Positions 1 through 5,656 of a stretch of 5,656 bases of DNA are shown piece by piece (the first letter of the stretch is position 1; each line of letters starts with the position of its first letter). The stretch covers positions 1-5,656 of the forward strand of contig JAITOP010000304.1 of assembly GCA_031289895.1 (NCBI GenBank), read 5' to 3'. A program made the translations under genes and the position numbers. This stretch comes from Prevotellaceae bacterium (GTDB taxonomy: Bacteria; Bacteroidota; Bacteroidia; Bacteroidales; UBA932). Below the pieces are notes generated by a model, which was not told the DNA's origin, did not search any database, and saw only the letters and a list, made by a program, of their open reading frames with translations.

Positions 1-34
1 ACAACTATACTTCACACGGTTTAATTCTGCGTTT

Positions 35-115
35 CGTCATTGCGAACGAAGTGAAGCAATCCAGAGTAAATAAGCAAATTGCTGGATTGCTTCGGGCTAC
101 GCCCTCGCAATGACG
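35..115. repeat. Interrupted palindrome, dispersed-repeat type
   Basis: Left arm 35-64 (starts cgtcattgcga, ends gaagcaatccag) and right arm 82-115 (starts ctggattgcttc, ends tcgcaatgacg) are inverted copies. The outer 11 bases and the inner 12 bases of each arm pair perfectly; the middle differs (acgaagt against gggcgtagccc), and the right arm carries its own small palindrome gggc-tac-gccc. The loop is about 17 bases. Sequences of this type are, to my knowledge, scattered in intergenic DNA of many bacteria and often mis-translated as small proteins. It lies downstream of the permease gene on the minus strand, so the hairpin could limit read-through, but no T-tract follows it and I do not call it a terminator. 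No target-site duplication is evident. Confidence 0.8.
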
Positions 116-140
116 GAGATCGAGTGGAGTATAAATACCC

Positions 141-182
141 GAATACTGAATACTTGAATACCGAATACTGAATACCGAATTA
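141..182. repeat. Heptamer tandem array GAATACY
   Basis: Copies of a 7-base unit read gaatact (141-147), gaatact (148-154), one spacer t (155), gaatacc (156-162), gaatact (163-169), gaatacc (170-176) and a decayed gaatta (177-182). A weaker copy, aaatacc, precedes the array. It ends 8 bases before the stop codon of the permease gene, so on the minus strand it would lie in the 3' untranslated region of that message. Function unknown; the period of seven matches the second array at 3501-3572. Confidence 0.8.
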
Positions 183-189
183 CCCCTCA

Positions 190-2052
190 TCATTCCTTTT
201 CTTTAACTCCGAATTTTGGGTCTACTTTTATAAACAGAACAGGAATTAATCCCGGTATAGCACATATCATTATCCATATAAAGAAATTTTGATACCCTAA
301 ACATTCCTGCAACCAGCCTGAAATCATTCCCGGCAAGACTAAACTTAAAGCCATAAATCCTGTGCATATAGCAAAATGTGCTGTCTGATGTTGTCCGCTA
401 TCTCTGCAAGCATACAACATATACAGTGTATAAGCGGCAAAAGCAAAGCCATAGAAAAATTGTTCGACCGCAACACACGAACCTATTATAAATAAGTTTG
501 TAGGTTGAGTATAAGCTAAATAAACGTATAATAAATGAGGTATATTTATGCTAAGAGCCATAGGCCAGAGCCAATATTTTAATCCTTTTTTGGATGCTGC
601 CAATCCGCCTAAAATTCCGCCAAACAGCATCATTACAACGCCAAACAATCCATAGAGAGTTCCGTATTGAATTGTTGTCAATCCTATTCCTCCTGCATCG
701 CGTCCTGATTGTAGAAAAATAGGCGATATTTTTACAAGTTGCGATTCTCCAAATCTATATAACAATAAGAAAAATATGAGTAATATAACATTTCTTTTTT
801 GAAAAAATGTTTTGAATGTGAGTAAAAATTCTTTTAAAAGATTTTTTCCTTCGGCAGCAGGTTTGTCATTTGCGGGTTTTGGAAGAATAAAACGATGATA
901 AATAAAAAGTCCTATAAATAATCCTGCAAGAATAAAAAATATAATAGACCACGAAAGTGGGATATTACCTGATGTTCCTTTTATTAATCCATTAACATAT
1001 TCTGCATTATCATTGAATTGCAGCATTATATATGCAAGTTTATCCCAATTTTCGGAATTAAAAGTTAAACGCTCTCCCGAAATAAGTTTAAAATCTCCAT
1101 CACTTTTTAGTATTAGTACAACATCTTTGCCTTTTTCCGGTTGTTTGTTCAGTGTTATGCCCACAACAGCACTGTTTCCGACAGGTTTATTTGCCGTTTC
1201 AACCGATTTTTCTTCATCGCTTTTATTGTCTTCGGCGTATTTTTTAGGATTAAAACTTTTTGTTATCCAATTTGTAAGAATATTTTTTGATTTGCTTTTT
1301 TTCGATGTTTTTGCATCTGACGGAACAAATCCTAAATCCTTATTATGTGATTCTACAATACTTTTTGTTGCACTGATTTTACTATTGGATATTTTTTGTA
1401 TTGAAATTTCTATATTGTCGGATGTAACAATAAATTTAAGTTCATCTTTTTCAGAAAGTGCAGAAATACTTGGTGCTTCGGGCAAAACAATTTCATTAAC
1501 AATATTGTTGTTTGATGTAATATTTATTTCAATATCTTTAAGTCCTGTCCACGATTGTAATAATCCTGCCGCAACAATCAATCCTGCTTGCACAGCAACC
1601 ATTGCTACTCTGTAAAATGTATTTCGTATTCCTACAAAATAAGATTGTTTATGCTTTTCGAGAGCAAGCATATAAAATCCATCAGCAGCAATATCGTGAG
1701 TAGCCGAAATAAATGCAATAATCATTAAAAATATTAATGATATTTTAAGAAATACAGGTAGATGCAATAGAAGTGCAACGCTTATAAATGTTAGTCCGAG
1801 AGTAAATTGAGTAACAAATATCCACCAACGTTTTGTTTTTAGCATATCAACAATAGGACTCCATATTGGCTTAATTGCCCACGGAAGGTAAGCCACGCTT
1901 GTAAAAAAAGCGATATTTGTATTTGACATTCCAAGTTGCATTAACATAACAATAGCAAGTATGTTAACCACTGCGTTAGGTACTCCTTCGGCAAAATAGA
2001 GCGAAGGAATCCACGACCAAGCATTTTTGTTGTTTTTCTTATTTTCTGACAT
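190..2052 (-). CDS. AmpG-like MFS muropeptide permease with large periplasmic insert
   Basis: Inner-membrane transporter of the major facilitator superfamily, most like AmpG, which imports GlcNAc-anhydroMurNAc peptides for cell-wall recycling. The 620-residue protein has hydrophobic segments near 22-40, 46-68, 77-97, 100-118 and 145-165, then a polar stretch 170-366, then segments near 367-389, 421-435, 460-485, 492-513, 520-545, 555-582 and 588-608. The THDIAADGF motif (118-126) and GIRNTFYR (141-148) match the AmpG pattern of an Asp-rich TM4 end and an Arg-rich loop. Usual AmpG proteins are roughly 420-490 residues; the excess is the insert between TM5 and TM6, which standard MFS topology puts in the periplasm. 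The Lys-rich linker 386-420 then fits the cytoplasmic TM6-TM7 loop. The ATG start is 38 bp after the SpoIID-like gene, suggesting one operon. AmpG function is inferred from family and neighbour; another sugar or peptide substrate is possible. Confidence 0.8.
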   Translation of the reverse strand: MSENKKNNKNAWSWIPSLYFAEGVPNAVVNILAIVMLMQLGMSNTNIAFFTSVAYLPWAIKPIWSPIVDMLKTKRWWIFVTQFTLGLTFISVALLLHLPVFLKISLIFLMIIAFISATHDIAADGFYMLALEKHKQSYFVGIRNTFYRVAMVAVQAGLIVAAGLLQSWTGLKDIEINITSNNNIVNEIVLPEAPSISALSEKDELKFIVTSDNIEISIQKISNSKISATKSIVESHNKDLGFVPSDAKTSKKSKSKNILTNWITKSFNPKKYAEDNKSDEEKSVETANKPVGNSAVVGITLNKQPEKGKDVVLILKSDGDFKLISGERLTFNSENWDKLAYIMLQFNDNAEYVNGLIKGTSGNIPLSWSIIFFILAGLFIGLFIYHRFILPKPANDKPAAEGKNLLKEFLLTFKTFFQKRNVILLIFFLLLYRFGESQLVKISPIFLQSGRDAGGIGLTTIQYGTLYGLFGVVMMLFGGILGGLAASKKGLKYWLWPMALSINIPHLLYVYLAYTQPTNLFIIGSCVAVEQFFYGFAFAAYTLYMLYACRDSGQHQTAHFAICTGFMALSLVLPGMISGWLQECLGYQNFFIWIMICAIPGLIPVLFIKVDPKFGVKEKE

Positions 2053-2090
2053 GATAATATTTTTGTTTGTTTATATTCTTAATCAAGATG

Positions 2091-3425
2091 TTAATAAAGT
2101 TTTTCGAGTTTTGAATTTGGAAAATAATGAGCCAAAATTTTGTTGTAGTTGTAACCTTTTGCGCCCATCACCGCTGCGCCTATCTGACATAAACCAACGC
2201 CGTGTCCCCAGCCTGCGCCTGTAAACGTGAATTTTTGCGGAATTCCGTTTTGCTCATCGTCTTTGTCAACAACAAATGCAGAGCTGTAAAGATGTGAATT
2301 TGAAAATGTTCGGCGAATCATTAATTCTTTTCCTATGGTTTTCACCAATTTTGTGCCTACAATTTTCAATTCTGTAATTCGTCCCGAAGTTCCGCGCCGA
2401 ATAGGAAAAACATCAATGATTTCACCAAAATCGAAACCCGAACGGCGATGCGCCAATTCTGAAATTTCGGCTTGAGTGTATTCAACTTTCCAGCGGTAAA
2501 AATCGTTTGTTTCCTGGTCGTAATCGTTAAGCACCTGCGATAATATTGCTTTGTCGTGAGTGTTGCAAAACGCTGCTGGCGAAGTGCGAATCCAGTTTTC
2601 GGCATTTTCTTCTATTGTCAAATCAATGGCTTTTTCGTTGTCGGTATCGGCTAAGCCTTGTAAATAAGGATGTTCCACCGATTCCCATGCGCTTTCAAAT
2701 TTTTCCATCACGCCGCCGCAGGATTTTGAAAAACGGGCATCGCAAATTTCTCCGTTAAACGTTAATGCCATTCCTCGCGTTGCCTCAACAGCATCTATCA
2801 CGTATTGAGTATTTGCTCGCGTAATACCTTGATAACGTTGACAATGGTCGTCGGCGCACACGTCAAAATTTTTGTGGTCTTCTCTGTCCCACCAGCGAAT
2901 ATATTTGTTTGCCGTTTCGTTTATTGATTTGTAAACGGTTTTATTTTCGTTGATTTTTTCGCCTTTTTTGATTTGTGCAAGAAGCCAGCCGCGCGAAATA
3001 ACAGCGTGTGCTTTAAGCAATTCCATAGAACTTGTTGCGCTCATTTCGGCAGAAATCACGCAGGTTAAATAATCTTCGATATTGATTACATTAACCGCCG
3101 TAATTTTTTCGTTTTCGATAATAAATTGCAACGCGCCTTTGAATTTCTGATTTTCTTTGCGTTGCCAATGAAAATCAACGCCTATAGTAACGTCAATTAA
3201 TTCAAAAAACGATGTTTTTTCGTCGGCAGGTTCTAACGTTTCAAAATTTGCGAGCAACGATTTTTTGCCGTCATCTCCGATTAAAGAAATATTTTCATTC
3301 GTGATTTCGGCGGTATATAAACCGGTTAAAATATCGCCTTGCGAAGTTTTATAATTGCCGTACAAACGAAATTCCACTTTGGTTTCGTTTAATATTCCGA
3401 CTTTGATTTTGGGCTCTTTATTCAT
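2091..3425 (-). CDS. SpoIID/LytB-domain protein, putative lytic transglycosylase
   Basis: SpoIID-type enzymes cleave MurNAc-GlcNAc glycan, leaving anhydro-MurNAc ends. Numbering from the ATG at 3425 (444 residues), the motif IEDYLTCVISAEM (116-128) holds the expected catalytic Glu at 127, followed by LLKAHAVISRGW, the family's conserved helix. SKSCGG (233-238) and GWGHGVGLCQIGA (405-417) match the other two signature blocks; Cys413 sits where many members have Ser. H184, C190 and C195 (H-x5-C-x4-C) recall the zinc site reported for clostridial SpoIID, though the spacing differs. There is no signal peptide or membrane segment: the N-terminus is polar (MNKEPKIKVGIL), so the protein looks cytoplasmic as read. 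A GTG at 3449 would add eight residues, but a TAnnTTTG-like box overlaps it, so I prefer the ATG. It is first in a probable operon with the permease. Its DNA is visibly richer in G+C than its neighbours. Confidence 0.85.
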   Translation of the reverse strand: MNKEPKIKVGILNETKVEFRLYGNYKTSQGDILTGLYTAEITNENISLIGDDGKKSLLANFETLEPADEKTSFFELIDVTIGVDFHWQRKENQKFKGALQFIIENEKITAVNVINIEDYLTCVISAEMSATSSMELLKAHAVISRGWLLAQIKKGEKINENKTVYKSINETANKYIRWWDREDHKNFDVCADDHCQRYQGITRANTQYVIDAVEATRGMALTFNGEICDARFSKSCGGVMEKFESAWESVEHPYLQGLADTDNEKAIDLTIEENAENWIRTSPAAFCNTHDKAILSQVLNDYDQETNDFYRWKVEYTQAEISELAHRRSGFDFGEIIDVFPIRRGTSGRITELKIVGTKLVKTIGKELMIRRTFSNSHLYSSAFVVDKDDEQNGIPQKFTFTGAGWGHGVGLCQIGAAVMGAKGYNYNKILAHYFPNSKLEKLY

Positions 3426-3448
3426 AAGGTTTAAATGTGAATTAGACA

Positions 3449-3456
3449 CAAAATTA
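3449..3456 (-). promoter_or_regulatory. Possible Bacteroidota -7 box (TAATTTTG)
   Basis: On the minus strand TAATTTTG matches the TAnnTTTG -7 consensus of Bacteroidota. It lies 23 bp before the ATG at 3425, which would give a leader of roughly 17-20 nt. No TTTG-like -33 element is seen at the usual 19-21 bp spacing, so the match may be chance in AT-rich DNA. It is the only candidate I see for the spoIID-ampG unit. Confidence 0.3.
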
Positions 3457-3500
3457 CAAAAAATATTGATTATTGCTGTTTTTTTTATTTAAAATACATA

Positions 3501-3572
3501 GTCGTAAGTTGTGTAAGTCATAAGTTGTAAGTCGTAAGTTGTAAGTCGTAAGTTGTAAGTCGTAAGTTGTAA
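3501..3572. repeat. Tandem array of 14-base unit (heptamer GTYGTAA)
   Basis: Five tandem units: the first is 16 bases with an extra gt (3501-3516), the second has one change (gtcataagttgtaa, 3517-3530), and three are identical gtcgtaagttgtaa (3531-3544, 3545-3558, 3559-3572). Each unit is itself two near-identical heptamers, gtcgtaa and gttgtaa, so the true period is seven. The three perfect copies suggest recent expansion or slippage, so copy number is likely to vary between strains. The array lies about 75 bp upstream of the SpoIID-like start, just above the possible promoter. No protein is supported across it. Confidence 0.9.
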
Positions 3573-3630
3573 GTTTGTTTTTTCATTGTTTGGTAATGAA
3601 AAATAAATATTTATAAAAGATGAAAAAAAT

Positions 3631-3785
3631 ACCGTAGGGATTATCGCTCGGTAGAATGAGAAATACCGCACCAACTCGGCAGTCCGTTAAGACTGCCACC
3701 AACAAAAGCAGAGGTAGCAAACCTACGGCTTGCGATATGAAAGGTGGTTCATTTTCTACCAAGCGATGCAAACCTAACGGCTTGC
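3631..3785 (-). repeat. Structured palindromic element (MITE/REP-like or RNA)
   Basis: Imperfect outer arms 3631-3656 and 3754-3782 pair over a 14-base core, 3643-3656 (atcgctcggtagaa) with 3754-3767, with one imperfect pair. Inside are a hairpin 3717-3733 (7-bp stem, 3-base loop), a perfect hairpin 3678-3697 (ggcagtc, loop cgttaa, gactgcc), and ccacc (3696-3700) matching ggtgg (3743-3747). A second copy of the first hairpin lies at 3768-3785 with a 4-base loop. ccgtagg (3632-3638) can alternatively pair with 3722-3728. The imperfect pairs are A-C on the plus strand but G-U on the minus strand, hence the strand choice. The stretch is richer in G+C than its surroundings. It may be a small non-autonomous mobile repeat or a transcribed RNA; no ORF in it is convincing. 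Confidence 0.6.
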
Positions 3786-3993
3786 TCTTATTGACAAAAA
3801 CAATCTTTTATAATTTATTTGTTTTTTGTTACTTAGTGGTTATTTTATTTGTTTCATTTATTATTTCACAGCAGACTGCCTGCGCTTGATATTTTTTGTT
3901 TTAACCATGCGCTTATTATTTTTAACTTTATCAGCCTTTATAAATTCGCACCTCACTTAAATTATAATTCTTCACAATATTTTATGGATATTA
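3786..3993. other. AT-rich intergenic tail, nothing recognised
   Basis: This is the rest of the gap between the palindromic element and the stop of the Trx-DUF1573 gene. It is strongly AT-rich, with long T runs on the plus strand. I see no tRNA, no convincing terminator hairpin (the best, aatat...atatt near 3976, is short and all A/T) and no credible gene. A small G+C-rich patch gcagactgcctgcgc (3871-3885) stands out but has only a 4-bp stem. Confidence 0.5.
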
Positions 3994-4854
3994 TTATTTT
4001 ACTTCACCTTTTATTTGCAATACAACAGGCTCTTTTGTATTACAATTTACCATTATTTTTTCTGCAAAATGACCAATACTTATTGGTTTTACTTTCACTC
4101 GTAAAACTGTAAAATCATTTGGTTTTATCGGAAGTTTGTCAAATTCGGCTGTAATGTAATTGCAAGATGTTTTTGCCGTGTAAATAATTAACGAGCGTTT
4201 GCCTGTGTTATTTATCTGAAATACTGTTTCTTTTGTCTCGTTTATTTTTAATTCGCCAAGATTTATTTCTGTTTGATTTGTTAATGCTTCTGTTTTTATC
4301 GGCGAAATTGGCGGACTTTCTTTTCCTGTAATTTGTTTAATATAAAGCCTTTCAATCGTTTCACTATATATGGGATTGCCAACTATTAAAACCTGATTGT
4401 GTTTGTTCAGCAAGAATGTTCTAAATTTAATATCATCCGGAAATTTGTTGAGTTTATTAAGTTCATCATTTATATCTACACACACGGGAATATCCAACTC
4501 GGCATATTGCAGTATTTCTGTTAATTCATTGCGGTTTCGCGGATTAAAGAAAAACAAAAAAGGAACATTTTTGTTGGTTGCCGAATCGATGTAATAAATA
4601 AAATCACGCCACATTGCGCCTTGTAAGGTACAGCCGGCACAACCAAAAGAATCTATATATACAAGAATTTTATACTCGCTTTCGGGAATTGTATAATCAA
4701 CGGTATCGTTTGCGTAGCGTGTAAAAACCATGTTTTGTGGAAACACAATTTGTTTGTCGTTCCACTGTTTTACCAAATCGGTGGTATCTTGTTTGGTATG
4801 TTTTTGAGTGCATGAAATTACACACAATATGATTATTAACGCTAATATTCTCAT
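3994..4854 (-). CDS. Lipoprotein with thioredoxin-like domain and DUF1573 domain
   Basis: The 286-residue protein starts MRILALIIILCVISC, a lipoprotein signal with lipobox VISC and lipidated Cys15, so it is envelope-anchored. Residues about 38-175 resemble a thioredoxin fold: a beta strand ILVYIDSF, then CAGC (72-75), a helix, FLFFFNPRN, the likely cis-Pro loop DIPVCVD (Pro123), and FRTFLLNKHNQVLIVGNP. Residues about 197-286 are a DUF1573 domain (INLGELKINE..., ending VVLQIKGEVK), an immunoglobulin-like fold common in Bacteroidota. The usual Cys-Gly-Cys-Thr of DUF1573 reads Cys231-Asn-Tyr-Ile here, so its second Cys is lost. A periplasmic disulfide or redox role is suggested by CAGC but unproven. 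The ATG is 7 bp after the propeller stop, so the two genes are co-transcribed. No substrate can be named. Confidence 0.8.
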   Translation of the reverse strand: MRILALIIILCVISCTQKHTKQDTTDLVKQWNDKQIVFPQNMVFTRYANDTVDYTIPESEYKILVYIDSFGCAGCTLQGAMWRDFIYYIDSATNKNVPFLFFFNPRNRNELTEILQYAELDIPVCVDINDELNKLNKFPDDIKFRTFLLNKHNQVLIVGNPIYSETIERLYIKQITGKESPPISPIKTEALTNQTEINLGELKINETKETVFQINNTGKRSLIIYTAKTSCNYITAEFDKLPIKPNDFTVLRVKVKPISIGHFAEKIMVNCNTKEPVVLQIKGEVK

Positions 4855-4861
4855 TGCTAAT

Positions 4862-5560
4862 TTATTTTTTTAACACTCCTTCAAGCGGTATTTTTACTAT
4901 ATCGGTTGTAGTCCAATTATTGCGTGATAATAAGCCTAAAAGATATTTATTTTCTTTATCTGCTGTAATTCTAAATATATTTCCGTTTGTTTGTATTGTT
5001 GTTATATGTTCACCTTCCCAATTAAAGACAAAAATTTTAACATCAGGAACATAGTCTTCATATTTAATTCCATAATACAAACAATAAACATAATCAGGTG
5101 TTGCACATGAACCTACAAAATATATTTTTTCATCAGGAAAACTTACTGCCACAGGATGAGGTTTCGGAAAGTTCAATTTATCTCCAATAACTATAGTTTT
5201 TTGTAATTCCAATTTTAGATTAAAGAAACTAACAGAGTTCAAACAACGCATTGCTGCGCAAAGTGTTTGTTTTTCATCATTTAATATTAATTGACAAGAA
5301 TGTAAAGACATTAGTCTGTATATATCATATTCTATATCAGATTCCATAAAATAGCCAAAATCAACAATATCATTAGTTTGCTTGTTATATATAAAAATTT
5401 TACGGGTATGTATATCAACGCCTGCCACATATTTTTTTGTCATATTAAATTCTTCAGGTAAGACATCCTTGTTGAAAAAAACTGTATTAAAATCTCCATA
5501 TTTATTATTTTCATCTATTTGTATTTTTTTTATTTTTTCAATCTGAAATGTGAATTTCAA
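4862..5560 (-). CDS. Six-bladed beta-propeller protein, C-terminal part of a frameshifted gene
   Basis: The 232-residue frame has the look of the Bacteroidota six-bladed TolB-like propellers: alternating short beta strands and a C-terminal blade with KIFVFNWEGEHITTI, then a FRITADKENKYLLGL strand pair and a closing IVKIPL. The C-terminus looks complete, but family members usually have about 330-400 residues with a lipoprotein or secretion signal, and none is present here. The only start that gives the full frame is a TTG at 5560; the next ATG (5443) would remove 39 residues. The frame stays open upstream to a TAA at 5585-5587, and a second frame carrying plausible protein overlaps it, so I read this as the 3' part of a gene broken by an indel. 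The Trx-DUF1573 lipoprotein follows 7 bp downstream. The role is probably in the envelope; the ligand is unknown. Confidence 0.65.
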   Translation of the reverse strand: MKFTFQIEKIKKIQIDENNKYGDFNTVFFNKDVLPEEFNMTKKYVAGVDIHTRKIFIYNKQTNDIVDFGYFMESDIEYDIYRLMSLHSCQLILNDEKQTLCAAMRCLNSVSFFNLKLELQKTIVIGDKLNFPKPHPVAVSFPDEKIYFVGSCATPDYVYCLYYGIKYEDYVPDVKIFVFNWEGEHITTIQTNGNIFRITADKENKYLLGLLSRNNWTTTDIVKIPLEGVLKK

Positions 5561-5578
5561 ATAACTATAGTTATTTGA
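5557..5578. repeat. Perfect 22-bp palindrome at the frame junction
   Basis: The half-site tcaaataacta is followed directly by its exact reverse complement, with no spacer. It ends at the TGA that closes the upstream frame and fills most of the 5560-5584 interval where the two reading frames are both open. Within a coding region it is better explained as a mutation hotspot than as an operator, though a regulator site cannot be excluded. Confidence 0.75.
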
Positions 5579-5656
5579 GATAAATTAAACATTCCTAAAC
5601 TTAATACAGAATCTTTATCTTTTTCTACTGGAAAACTATATTTTGTTGGTTCTTGT
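5557..5656 (-). pseudogene. Upstream fragment of the propeller gene, cut by window edge
   Basis: A frame entering from the window edge reads QEPTKYSFPVEKDKDSVLSL followed by GMFNLSQITIVI and a TGA at 5557-5559. It is polar and beta-prone and has no start, so it continues beyond the window. Switching frame after NLSQ gives NNYSYLKFTFQIEKI, which runs smoothly into the propeller frame. One missing base in the A run (CAAAATAAC reduced to CAAATAAC, minus strand) would explain the break. Alternatively it is the tail of a separate upstream gene overlapping a TTG-started gene by four bases; I find that less likely because the downstream protein is too short. A sequencing error is also possible. Confidence 0.55.

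Noticed and set aside
35..115. Rho-independent terminator for the permease
   Set aside because: The stem is interrupted, lies about 75 bp past the stop and is not followed by a T-tract on the minus strand.
5..193. Minus-strand ORF of 62 residues with an RHCEGVARSNPAI / DCFTSFAMTK pattern
   Set aside because: It is the translation of the interrupted palindrome and the heptamer array; such strings are a familiar artefact of this repeat type.
1013..1615. Plus-strand ORF of 200 residues opposite the permease
   Set aside because: Antisense shadow of the permease insert, where AT-rich codons leave few stops; Ser/Leu/Phe-rich with no recognisable domain.
3447..3449. GTG start for the SpoIID-like gene
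   Set aside because: It adds eight residues unlike the family and overlaps a possible -7 promoter box; the ATG at 3425 is preferred, though not proven.
3501..3572. CRISPR-like array
   Set aside because: The repeats are contiguous without spacers and only 7 or 14 bases long, so this is a simple tandem repeat.
3489..3771. Two overlapping minus-strand ORFs (61 and 62 residues)
   Set aside because: The first is the tandem array read as LTTYNLRLTTYDLQ; the second translates the palindromic element. Neither shows a start context or domain.
3656..3889. Plus-strand ORF of 77 residues
   Set aside because: It covers the palindromic element and then AT-rich DNA; the composition follows the repeat and no family is recognisable.
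3849..4112. Plus-strand ORF of 87 hydrophobic residues
   Set aside because: Runs into the antisense of the DUF1573 domain; the hydrophobicity comes from T-rich DNA.
5558..5560. TTG as the genuine start of an independent propeller gene
   Set aside because: No supporting signal, a protein too short for the family, no export signal, and a smooth join to the overlapping upstream frame.

Overview
The window looks like a piece of a Bacteroidota (probably Bacteroidales) chromosome. The DNA is AT-rich, no clear Shine-Dalgarno sequence precedes the starts, one promoter-like TAnnTTTG box is visible, and the families fit: an AmpG-like muropeptide permease with a SpoIID/LytB protein, and a Trx-DUF1573 lipoprotein with a six-bladed beta-propeller protein. 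I recognise this from family knowledge and motifs only; no search was run. All real genes lie on the minus strand, so transcription runs from high to low coordinates.

Layout, low to high: (1) 1-189, no gene, with an 81-bp interrupted palindrome of the dispersed 'cgtcattgcga...' type and a GAATACY heptamer array. (2) 190-2052, an AmpG-like MFS permease with a large inserted domain of about 197 residues that topology places in the periplasm. (3) 2091-3425, a SpoIID/LytB-type lytic transglycosylase with no visible signal peptide, 38 bp upstream of the permease and probably its operon partner. (4) 3450-3993, no gene: a second heptamer array (GTYGTAA, 3501-3572), a structured palindromic element (about 3631-3785), then AT-rich filler. 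(5) 3994-4854, a lipoprotein with a thioredoxin-like domain (CAGC) and a C-terminal DUF1573 domain. (6) 4862-5656, a beta-propeller gene that appears split by a frameshift at a perfect 22-bp palindrome; its N-terminal part runs off the window.

Functionally there are two units. The spoIID-ampG pair suggests recycling or salvage of peptidoglycan fragments: the permease would import muropeptides and the transglycosylase-like protein may cut glycan, possibly in the cytoplasm. The propeller/Trx-DUF1573 pair looks like an envelope cassette of unknown substrate; the two genes are 7 bp apart and surely co-transcribed.

The points most worth a second look are the permease's beta-rich insert, the leaderless SpoIID protein beside a muropeptide importer, the frameshift at a perfect palindrome, the structured element at 3631-3785 whose imperfect pairs become G-U only on the minus strand, and the mirrored repeats on both sides of the spoIID-ampG unit.
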